Positions 34,267-40,172 of a DNA stretch of 44,151 nucleotides are shown piece by piece. The first letter of the stretch is position 1. Each line of letters starts with the position of its first letter. The notes under the pieces are model-generated. The model was given only the letters and a program-made list of their open reading frames with translations, did no database searches and was not told the DNA's origin. The translations under genes were made by a program, and so were the position numbers. Origin of the DNA: a virus; IMG/VR virus record IMGVR_UViG_3300027792_000033, positions 1 to 44,151 of that record; one strand, written 5' to 3'.

Positions 34267-34944
34267 ATGAGTACACCAATAAATTTACAGAGGCATTATG
34301 ACACGGAAGCAAATTTGTATTCTGATTTGAGGAATTTACAAATTGGTATTAAAAGCGACGATAACAAAGATTTAGTATGGAAAGTTGGAAGCAACTATTA
34401 TCATGCAGCTGCATACAAGTATTATGATGGCGCGTCAGATAATTATCTTGACACAACATTTAATGCAGTGTATTCAAACACTACAATATCGTGTACAAGT
34501 GTTATATATAAAGACGAAACGCTAACTTCAATTTCATTTTCAGGCGGAACGTCAGCAAAAATCGGAGCATTTATTGGTGGTGTTGAGTTGCAGACATGGA
34601 ATGGAAACGGTGTAGGAGTTTATCAAACATATCCCAATTCTATTTTTCATATAGGCGCATCAATATCTATAGCAGTTACAAGTACTTCTGCAAATATTTT
34701 ATTATCAGACTTGCATCATTCTGTTAGAGTTGATACGAGCTCCGGAAACGTAACAGTTTCGCTCCCAGATTCCAGATCAATAACCGGGAGATGGTACAAG
34801 ATAAGAAAATCACATGATAGTAACGCCGTTATTATATCAGCTACTTTAGGACAAACAGTAGAAGGCCAAAACATATATCATCTGATTACAGGCGGCAGTG
34901 CTTTTGAAATTGCAGCGTTAAGCTCTAATTGGGTTCAAGTTTAA
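34267..34944 (+). CDS. Tail fibre / receptor-binding protein
   Basis: A 225-residue protein starting at ATG 34267 behind AAAGGAAG. The C-terminal ~80 residues ('VRVDTSSGNVTVSLPDSRSI', 'GRWYKIRKSHDSNAVIISA', 'GQTVEGQ') match a beta-structured module common at the ends of phage tail fibres. The N-terminal part probably docks on the tail tip. Confidence 0.7.
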   Translation: MSTPINLQRHYDTEANLYSDLRNLQIGIKSDDNKDLVWKVGSNYYHAAAYKYYDGASDNYLDTTFNAVYSNTTISCTSVIYKDETLTSISFSGGTSAKIGAFIGGVELQTWNGNGVGVYQTYPNSIFHIGASISIAVTSTSANILLSDLHHSVRVDTSSGNVTVSLPDSRSITGRWYKIRKSHDSNAVIISATLGQTVEGQNIYHLITGGSAFEIAALSSNWVQV

Positions 34945-34966
34945 AATTAAATGCAACGAGGTTAAA

Positions 34967-35140
34967 ATGAGCGAATATTGCGATGCGCATAGAGAAATTT
35001 CATCGAGAACTGATCGCAACGAAAAAGACATACAAGATTTATGGAAATCTGTAGAAAAAATAAGGACATGGATAACGCTAGGAATGGCTAGTGTTTTGTT
35101 GCAAGCGCTTGCCATTTTATTTCAATTCGTTACAAAGTAG
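34967..35140 (+). CDS. XhlA-like small membrane protein (lysis)
   Basis: A 57-residue protein with an amphipathic N-terminal helix ('REISSRTDRNEKDIQDLWKS') and one C-terminal membrane helix ('ITLGMASVLLQALAILFQF'). This is the plan of haemolysin XhlA-type holin partners. It has a GAGG ribosome site and lies directly before the endolysin gene, supporting a lysis role. Confidence 0.7.
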   Translation: MSEYCDAHREISSRTDRNEKDIQDLWKSVEKIRTWITLGMASVLLQALAILFQFVTK

Positions 35141-35147
35141 ATATAAT

Positions 35148-35729
35148 ATGACAACAAAAATTACTGATAATTTTTCATTAGATGAATTTACAAATAATGA
35201 CAAAAGTATAATTGTAAATGATGTAATGATGTTTATGATAAAATCGTTATGCGAAAATGTGCTAGAGCCGTTAAGAAATTTTTGGGGATGCAAAGTTAAA
35301 ATAAATAGCGGTATAAGGACTGAAAAGCAAAATAGCATTTTAATTAAAAATGGGTATAATCCAAGCGATAAAAGCGATCATTTTTATGGCGCTTCAGTAA
35401 AAACAAAAACAGAAAAAACAAGGAGACGGTATGGTGATACTTACAACTTCTCTGTCGGTGCTGTCGATATTATGCCTGTGTGTGGCGGATTCGCTCTTGC
35501 AGCGTTTGATAAGACAAGACAACTATTCCAGCCACAATATAACATGATAAATCTACCAGGTGGGGCAATAAAAATAGGGCAATTTATACTTGAGAAAGGA
35601 AATTCATATTGGATACACGTAAGTAATCATCCGTCTATAATTTATAGCAACAAATTTGTAAGTAGTTTTTTAGAAAAAAAACCATTTTTAATATCACTTG
35701 ACAACGGGAAAACTTATAAGGAGGCTTAG
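35148..35729 (+). CDS. M15-type peptidoglycan peptidase (endolysin)
   Basis: A 193-residue protein similar to D-Ala-D-Ala peptidases used as phage endolysins. 'NFSLDEFTNND' opens the fold, 'INSGIRTEKQNSIL' precedes the zinc site, 'SDHFYGAS' supplies the first His, 'VGAVDIMP' the Asp, and 'YWIHVSNH' the last His. About 25 residues with many basic side chains separate the His and Asp halves of what is normally one SxHxxGxAxD motif. It lies between two membrane-protein genes. Confidence 0.75.
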   Translation: MTTKITDNFSLDEFTNNDKSIIVNDVMMFMIKSLCENVLEPLRNFWGCKVKINSGIRTEKQNSILIKNGYNPSDKSDHFYGASVKTKTEKTRRRYGDTYNFSVGAVDIMPVCGGFALAAFDKTRQLFQPQYNMINLPGGAIKIGQFILEKGNSYWIHVSNHPSIIYSNKFVSSFLEKKPFLISLDNGKTYKEA

Positions 35730-35730
35730 A

Positions 35731-36099
35731 ATGAGTAATAAATTAAAATTAATTGTTTTATTTTCAATCGCATTATTCCCGTCTATTTGCTTTGCTAGAG
35801 CAGGATTTTTTAATCATGTTAAGGAAGCGGCTCCTGTAGGAATAGGCATAGCAGGTTTTTTTGTTGGTCTAATTGCAATATTTCCGACAATAAGGTTATT
35901 AGTGTCTCAACTAGAGTCTGCATCAAAGGCAACAACTGACTTTATATCAAAATATAAAAACATAATGTCAAAAGATATGCGAGCAGATTTTGACGATTTA
36001 ATTTACAGATATGATATAGTGCTTGAGACTTCTGCCGATATATGTGATAGATTTAGCCTTAAATCAATGTCAAGGATGCTTAGAAATATTATCAAGTAA
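35731..36099 (+). CDS. Membrane protein, holin or spanin candidate
   Basis: A 122-residue protein with an N-terminal signal-like segment ('LKLIVLFSIALFPSICFARA'), a second membrane helix ('PVGIGIAGFFVGLIAIF') and a charged C-terminal domain. The ribosome site AAGGAGG is strong. Position after the endolysin fits a holin or other lysis protein. Its end overlaps the convergent minus-strand gene by 30 bases. Confidence 0.6.
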   Translation: MSNKLKLIVLFSIALFPSICFARAGFFNHVKEAAPVGIGIAGFFVGLIAIFPTIRLLVSQLESASKATTDFISKYKNIMSKDMRADFDDLIYRYDIVLETSADICDRFSLKSMSRMLRNIIK

Positions 36100-36264
36100 T
36101 AAATCTGAAGCGCATATCATTCCGTTTATAATTTTAATCCTAATTTTTAAAACTTCTTTTTTTCCAAGATGTTCTATTTCATCTAAAATTGTCGATATAT
36201 CTTTATATATATCAACAATTTTAGATATATGATTTGCGGTATTTACTTTATTATTATTTTCCAT
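36070..36264 (-). CDS. Small helical hypothetical protein
   Basis: A 64-residue protein starting at ATG 36264 behind GGGAAAT. It is helical ('ISKIVDIYKDISTILDEIEH') with no recognised family. It is the last gene of the early minus-strand operon and overlaps the RusA gene by 11 bases. Confidence 0.55.
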   Translation of the reverse strand: MENNNKVNTANHISKIVDIYKDISTILDEIEHLGKKEVLKIRIKIINGMICASDLLLDNISKHP

Positions 36265-36661
36265 TATTTCCCATATCGTAAAAATTTTTAATTTCATCTA
36301 TTTCAATAATTGTTTTTTCTTCTTTATTATCGCTTAGTTTTGCAATTTGTATCGTTTTTGATATAAATTTCCAAGAATCGTCTTCTATGATTCCTGAACG
36401 AACAAGTGCATCTAAAACAGTTTCAAAAGAATTGCTCATATCTCTTCGCCGCATATTTTTGTACTCAAAAGTAGCTTTTACAGAAACAGGCGCAACCAAC
36501 ACGCGGCTTATTTTTGACTTAAATATTAACGATATTAAAACTTCTTGTTCGTTATATCCCTTTTGTGAAGCTATAAACCTTGTCCCGTCTTTTCTTTTTA
36601 ATATTCTTTTGCTGTTTTTCTTTGACATAGGAATAAAAGGTATAACAATTTTTATGCACAT
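36254..36661 (-). CDS. rusA: RusA-like Holliday junction resolvase
   Basis: A 135-residue endonuclease that cuts four-way junctions. The signature 'RRRDMSNSFETVLDALVRSG' followed by 'IIEDDSWKF' gives the catalytic aspartates (D74, D84, D94/D95) and the conserved N and E. Length is typical. It lies downstream of zinc-ribbon and ribbon-helix-helix genes in the early operon, where it would process replication and recombination intermediates before packaging. Confidence 0.9.
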   Translation of the reverse strand: MCIKIVIPFIPMSKKNSKRILKRKDGTRFIASQKGYNEQEVLISLIFKSKISRVLVAPVSVKATFEYKNMRRRDMSNSFETVLDALVRSGIIEDDSWKFISKTIQIAKLSDNKEEKTIIEIDEIKNFYDMGNNGK

Positions 36662-36662
36662 A

Positions 36663-36944
36663 TCAAGCGTTTTTATTAATGATCCCTTCCCTCAAAATTT
36701 TTGTTTCATTAAGTATTTTTTTTAACAGCCATCTCTTGCTAGTCTCGACAGTTATCGGATAACAACTGTCGCAAATAGTTTTTCCGTTTTTTGTTTCCTT
36801 CCCGCAGCGATTACACAAACCCTTCCTACAATTTTCGTTGTATCTTTTTTTTGATGTAGCACGATTTATTGCAAGATGCTTTTCACAAAGCGACTTTCCC
36901 TCTTTAGCCTCGTTACTACACCAGGCGCATTTATTATGATTCAT
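36663..36944 (-). CDS. Double zinc-ribbon protein
   Basis: A 93-residue basic protein with two zinc modules: 'CAWCSNEAKEGKSLCEKH' and 'CNRCGKETKNGKTICDSC'. Each has the form CxxC...CxxH/C. Such proteins are common in phage early operons and may bind nucleic acid. ATG 36944 is preferred over ATG 36956, given a GGAAG ribosome site at the right distance. Confidence 0.75.
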   Translation of the reverse strand: MNHNKCAWCSNEAKEGKSLCEKHLAINRATSKKRYNENCRKGLCNRCGKETKNGKTICDSCYPITVETSKRWLLKKILNETKILREGIINKNA

Positions 36945-37125
36945 TATTGCTTCCATTTTTTATGCCTTTGCGCGACAGCGTCCACTCCCTAATCGCAAAG
37001 CGATACTGATCAGTGACGGTCCTGCACTCTTCGCGTGCAATGCGAACAATTTCATTGTGATCGCTTTTGTATACTCGCAGTTTTATCGGATCGCCTAGAC
37101 GAACTTTTTTATTTAAATCTGGCAT
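36934..37125 (-). CDS. Ribbon-helix-helix-like small protein
   Basis: A 63-residue basic protein. 'DPIKLRVYKSDHNEIVRIAR' and 'VTDQYRFAIREWTLS' give a strand followed by two helices, as in ribbon-helix-helix DNA-binding proteins. It has a strong AAAGGAGG ribosome site. The target operator is unknown. Confidence 0.65.
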   Translation of the reverse strand: MPDLNKKVRLGDPIKLRVYKSDHNEIVRIAREECRTVTDQYRFAIREWTLSRKGIKNGSNNES

Positions 37126-37189
37126 ATCATCCTCCTTTAATTTAAATTTATGTGCTTAAACACTTTCTTGCGATTGCACGTACTCAACG

Positions 37190-37618
37190 TCAAGAACATT
37201 CTTTCCTCACCGTGTGTCGAACACGGTATGTTTCAACACAGGAATCGGTGACGCGATACTCGCGCCCGCCGCCTGCCAGGGTCTGAAACCCCGCCGACAC
37301 TATATATTGAGTATTCCCGACGAAATACTCAATGAAGATTGTACACCCGCAAAATATGTTTTCATAACATACTTTACGGCGGTACGCGTCACCGTCAAGG
37401 CGGTATTCCCGCCATTGCTCAGAGGTAGATTCCTCTGGAATACACTCTCGAAGAATTTCTACAATCCGATCCTCCGCTATCATCCCAACTGCGGTCGGGT
37501 GGAAATCCTGCTCTGCCGAAATTGCGGACAGAGCCGCCCGCAGAATCGTGGCAGATCCAGCCGCCGGGGTGATCAGTGCGGCGATTGCATCGGCATTTGA
37601 TTTAATCCTGTAGTCCAT
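37190..37618 (-). CDS. Hypothetical early protein
   Basis: A 142-residue protein starting at ATG 37618 behind AAGGAGT. The longer in-frame version to 37672 would overlap the gene upstream. 'YRIKSNADAIAALITPAAGS' and 'GGREYRVTDSCVETYRVRHT' are the ends; no family recognised. Its DNA is clearly more GC-rich than the surrounding phage genes, which suggests later acquisition. Confidence 0.6.
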   Translation of the reverse strand: MDYRIKSNADAIAALITPAAGSATILRAALSAISAEQDFHPTAVGMIAEDRIVEILRECIPEESTSEQWREYRLDGDAYRRKVCYENIFCGCTIFIEYFVGNTQYIVSAGFQTLAGGGREYRVTDSCVETYRVRHTVRKECS

Positions 37619-37643
37619 ATCAACTCCTTTTTTGCTATCCCGG

Positions 37644-37820
37644 TTACGCCGGGTCGGATTCAAGCACCTCATCTAAAATTCCACAGATTTCTATTAAATT
37701 ACCGTTTTCGTCATGCAAGCGCACCGATACAGTTTTGCCAACGAAATCCTCAACGCTTTGTCCGTTCAGTGCGTCGCTATCGATCGTACCTACAGTGTCG
37801 TCGTTAAGTCTTACTTTCAT
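37644..37820 (-). CDS. Small acidic hypothetical protein
   Basis: A 58-residue ORF from ATG 37820 to TAA 37644, with AGGAGA upstream. It begins 'MKVRLNDDTVGTIDSDALNG' and continues 'VSVRLHDENGNLIEICG', a small beta-barrel-like pattern. It ends 25 bases before the next start. Function unknown. Confidence 0.55.
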   Translation of the reverse strand: MKVRLNDDTVGTIDSDALNGQSVEDFVGKTVSVRLHDENGNLIEICGILDEVLESDPA

Positions 37821-37875
37821 ACTATTCTATTCTCCTCTGCTTGTGTTTTTCTTATCGCATGTGTTGCTGCGTTGC

Positions 37876-38103
37876 TTATTTCCCGTAAATTTCATAATCT
37901 ATTTTTTTTGCTATTTCATTCGCAAGCTCTGTGTAGTCTATGAGCCCGAAATTGATTTTAAGCGCCTCAGCTATTTGAGCCAAAAAAATTTCTATTTTTT
38001 CAGGATCACCAACTTTGATTCCCAATTTATTTATTTTGCAAAATTGATTATTATTAATTACAATTAAATCGATAATGTCGGTCTTGTTCATTTTACTAAT
38101 CAT
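37876..38103 (-). CDS. Small helical hypothetical protein
   Basis: A 75-residue protein starting at ATG 38103 behind GGGAGG. It is acidic and helical ('PEKIEIFLAQIAEALKINFG', 'YTELANEIAKKIDYEI'). It is the first gene behind the promoter at 38149-38177. The upstream frame to 38160 overlaps that promoter and is not used. Confidence 0.6.
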   Translation of the reverse strand: MISKMNKTDIIDLIVINNNQFCKINKLGIKVGDPEKIEIFLAQIAEALKINFGLIDYTELANEIAKKIDYEIYGK

Positions 38104-38148
38104 CTTGTCCTCCCATGTTTTGCGGTTAGTGTTTCTGCCTACACTTAT

Positions 38149-38177
38149 AATATACCACAAAAGACAACAAAAGTCAA
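38149..38177 (-). promoter_or_regulatory. Strong minus-strand promoter
   Basis: Minus strand TTGACT (38177-38172), 17-base spacer, TATATT (38154-38149), preceding the 75-residue protein gene. Same design as the promoters at 13947, 40127 and 43725. Confidence 0.8.
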
Positions 38178-38241
38178 CAAATATTTTATTTAATTTTCAT
38201 TTAATTTTTTTCAAGGTACGGCGCCTGGCTGTTTTGTCGAG

Positions 38242-38505
38242 TTACGCATCGCCATGCCGAAGTGTAAACATGTCAATATGATAGCGCTTGCAACTATAGC
38301 AGTCAATTTCATGATGGCCACGCTCTGCATTCCAATGTATGCACTGGTCGCATTTCTGTATGTTTGTGGATGTGGATGCCGTTAAATTTTTCACCTTAAT
38401 TTCGAGCCAGTTTACATATCTCAAAGTATGGTAATCCGAGCTGCTCTTACGATACATCGCTTTATCGCCCGTTTCGGCAAAAAATTGTTCTGTCAACTGG
38501 CTCAT
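38242..38505 (-). CDS. Zinc-ribbon hypothetical protein (array B)
   Basis: An 87-residue protein with 'CDQCIHWNAERGHHEIDCYSC' spread over two knuckles (CxxC ... CxxC), probably zinc-binding. The segment before it, 'LTASTSTNIQ', resembles the one before the zinc site of the array A protein at 10179-10424. ATG overlaps the HNH stop by 4 bases. Ribosome site TTTGGAG. Confidence 0.65.
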   Translation of the reverse strand: MSQLTEQFFAETGDKAMYRKSSSDYHTLRYVNWLEIKVKNLTASTSTNIQKCDQCIHWNAERGHHEIDCYSCKRYHIDMFTLRHGDA

Positions 38506-38879
38506 ATAATCTCCAAAGAAAACTGTTTTTCTTGCAAGGTTTTTTTCTTGAACCTTGTTGCGGCAGCATTTTTCATATGTGTTGCCAAATCGAGTCTACA
38601 GTGGCAACGTTGGCAAAGAGCAATAAGGTTTTGTTTTGTGTTGTCTTTTTTATCGTGATTAATATGGTGAACAGTTAAAACAATTTTTGTGCATTTGTAA
38701 TCAGGATCGTCACATAGCAGTACATCAGCCAACCTCCAAGGATGTACATCAGCCTTATCCCTGAACACTATCGCTCTATTTGGAGCATAGCACAATTCGC
38801 ACTTGTCCCCTGCGTCAGAAATTATCTGACGAGAAAGCCACTTCCAATTTTCTGGATATTCTTTGTAATCGCACGGCAT
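38502..38879 (-). CDS. HNH endonuclease (array B)
   Basis: A 125-residue HNH nuclease. Zinc-binding 'CELC' (27-30) pairs with 'LCQRCHCRL' (88-96), and the catalytic stretch is 'VHHINHDKKDNTKQNL' (70-85) with the central His, Asn and His. It is a compact single-domain enzyme in the same cassette as the zinc-ribbon protein. It could be a packaging-type or selfish nuclease; its location in an attC cassette favours accessory DNA. Confidence 0.85.
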   Translation of the reverse strand: MPCDYKEYPENWKWLSRQIISDAGDKCELCYAPNRAIVFRDKADVHPWRLADVLLCDDPDYKCTKIVLTVHHINHDKKDNTKQNLIALCQRCHCRLDLATHMKNAAATRFKKKTLQEKQFSLEII

Positions 38880-38933
38880 TTTCTTTTTCCTTTCTTCTGC
38901 GCGACCTTAATTGTCTTTACGGTGGAGAATTTC

Positions 38934-39073
38934 GCCTAACGATTCGATGCATGTATGCCGTGTGGTGCCCGGCACCTTAGCTGCGATTAGGGCTGTGTCT
39001 ACGCAGACCATCGACACCGGACTAAACCTTGATCCGCCACGGGCACCACATGGCATACTGCATTTGTTGTAAG
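38934..39073 (-). other. Long attC site with 68-base structured loop (array B)
   Basis: GCCTAAC (38934-38940) and GTTGTAA (39066-39072) are the edges. Arms at 38947-38971 (ATGCATGTATGCCGTGTGGT then GCCCG) and 39040-39063 pair over about 22 bases with extrahelical bases. The loop has local inverted repeats such as GTCTACGCAGAC but no canonical T arm, so it is not a normal tRNA. Confidence 0.75.
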
Positions 39074-39228
39074 ATGTAAAGTGAGCTACCAGAATGTAAG
39101 CAGTGACTGAAGTCCGCGGACACGAACCATCCCCACATATTTTTAACGAAGGCAGGGATACTCCTTCCTTTAACGTCCGTATTTTTTCACCGCTATAATC
39201 ATAAATAGCTCACTTTATTTCTTACAAC
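39066..39228 (-). other. ORF-less cassette with end-to-end stem (structured element 2)
   Basis: GTTGTAAG (39066-39073) pairs with CTTACAAC (39221-39228), AAAGTGAGCTA (39078-39088) with TAGCTCACTTT (39206-39216), and GCAGTGA (39100-39106) with TCACCGC (39187-39193, one mismatch). Compared with element 1 the second stem changes from GGTG/CACC to AGCTA/TAGCT, with both strands changed. No gene is seen. Confidence 0.65.
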
Positions 39229-39276
39229 GTTTGCGCAACGTGTGATCGTTTTAATGTCACACTTGCGCTGTTGTGT
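39222..39276 (-). other. attC site (array B), 55 bases
   Basis: A textbook attC: ACAAC and GTTGT outer pairs, inner arms GCGCAACGTGTGA (39233-39245) and TCACACTTGCGC (39257-39268) with one extrahelical base, loop of 11. The best single example in the window. Confidence 0.85.
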
Positions 39277-39430
39277 GATTTAAGAGGTTGCCTCCATAGT
39301 GTACTGTCGGTAGCGGACTTTTACCGCATCTGCCTGTACACAGCCGTGCTGACATAACCGTGTTGCCACAGCCACCGTATTACACCAACCGACATACAAT
39401 CTATAAAAGCAACCTCTTATTTCACACAAC
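39270..39430 (-). other. ORF-less cassette with end-to-end stem (structured element 3)
   Basis: GTTGTGTGA (39270-39278) pairs with TCACACAAC (39422-39430), TAAGAGGTTGC (39281-39291) with GCAACCTCTTA (39409-39419), and TGTCGGT (39305-39311) with ACCGACA (39388-39394). The loop CTCCATAGTGTA is identical to that of element 1 although the stems differ. Only a 24-codon reading frame is present. Confidence 0.65.
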
Positions 39431-39461
39431 GTCTTGCGAAACGTGCGACGTTACGTTCGCC
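39424..39461 (-). other. attC-like site (array B)
   Basis: ACACAACG edge, then GCGAAACGT (39436-39444) pairing with ACGTTCGC (39453-39460) with one extrahelical A. The stop codon of the 85-residue protein lies within it. The outer left arm is weak. Confidence 0.55.
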
Positions 39462-39708
39462 AATGACAATTTTTGTTTGGTCGACAATGATGATTGTTAT
39501 AAGCACAGCAACTTGTAGTTTCACATAATGGCGCACTTTCGCTGTTGTGCGATGCCTGAAAATTTTCCATAGCATCAAGAGCGGCTCTCCATGTATCTTG
39601 AGCCACCATAGATATTACTTTTTCATCAAATTTGCGTTTACCATCATTTGTTTTCAAATAATGATTCCACCAGTCAGTAAAATTATAGAATTGTTTTTTG
39701 CCGCTCAT
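39451..39708 (-). CDS. Cassette-borne hypothetical protein (array B, first cassette)
   Basis: An 85-residue protein starting at ATG 39708 behind GGGGATT. It begins 'MSGKKQFYNFTDWWNHYLKT', has a helical middle ('TWRAALDAMENFQASH') and a Cys/His-rich end ('CETTSCCAYNNHHCRPNKNC') that may bind metal. The longer frame to 39816 runs through the 17-base junction and is not used. Function unknown. Confidence 0.6.
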   Translation of the reverse strand: MSGKKQFYNFTDWWNHYLKTNDGKRKFDEKVISMVAQDTWRAALDAMENFQASHNSESAPLCETTSCCAYNNHHCRPNKNCHWRT

Positions 39709-39737
39709 ATAATCCCCAAAAATTTTCAGGTTTTGCA

Positions 39738-39754
39738 CAACTAGATCAATCATG
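39738..39754 (-). repeat. 17-base sequence at the upstream edge of array B (copy 2)
   Basis: Exact copy of 12860-12876 (CAACTAGATCAATCATG). It overlaps the stop of the 117-residue phage gene and precedes the first attC cassette, just as in array A. Confidence 0.75.
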
Positions 39755-40099
39755 TTTAAAACTGCGTACAATCTCTCGATCATAGCAAACTTTATCAAAA
39801 ATCTCATCGCAATCACACTTAAAATGTTTATCTAGGCACGAACCGCAATTCAGATAAAAGTCTATTGTGCTATCGCTCTCTGATGGCTCAACATTCAAAA
39901 TTAAAAAATCATGATACTTTCTTACCTGTTCTAGCAAAACATCAATCTCGTCCTGAGTGCCAGAAGAAACATTTACATATATCGGGCGCGCAACCATTTT
40001 GTCTTGGCACTTCCAGCACATACCTGTATCGTCGTTTTCATCGTGACTCGGGATATCATCTCCGAGGCCCGCTTTGCAACTTTTGCACTCTGTTTTCAT
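39746..40099 (-). CDS. Zinc-ribbon hypothetical protein upstream of array B
   Basis: A 117-residue acidic protein starting at ATG 40099 behind AAGGGAC. 'CKSCKAGLGDD' and 'MCWKCQDKMV' form one zinc site; 'CGSCLDKHFKCDC' may form another. It is the first gene after the promoter at 40127-40155 and the last before array B. Function unknown; no sequence similarity to the gene upstream of array A except in the terminal 17 bases. Confidence 0.65.
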   Translation of the reverse strand: MKTECKSCKAGLGDDIPSHDENDDTGMCWKCQDKMVARPIYVNVSSGTQDEIDVLLEQVRKYHDFLILNVEPSESDSTIDFYLNCGSCLDKHFKCDCDEIFDKVCYDREIVRSFKHD

Positions 40100-40126
40100 T
40101 TTGTCCCTTTTTTTCAAGTTTTCTTA

Positions 40127-40155
40127 AATATACACAAAAAAAATTGCAATGTCAA
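40127..40155 (-). promoter_or_regulatory. Strong minus-strand promoter before array B
   Basis: Minus strand TTGACA (40155-40150), 17-base spacer, TATATT (40132-40127). It drives the zinc-ribbon gene and, by read-through, the cassettes of array B. Confidence 0.85.
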
Positions 40156-40172
40156 TATTTTTTTTCTTTTTT

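Noticed and set aside
37214-37600. A 128-codon plus-strand ORF
   Set aside because: It is the antisense shadow of the minus-strand gene at 37190-37618, which has a good ribosome site and lies in an operon.
38972-39039. tRNA in the loop of the second long attC
   Set aside because: Neither strand gives a TTCGA-type T loop or a proper anticodon arm, although the size and outer stem resemble a tRNA.
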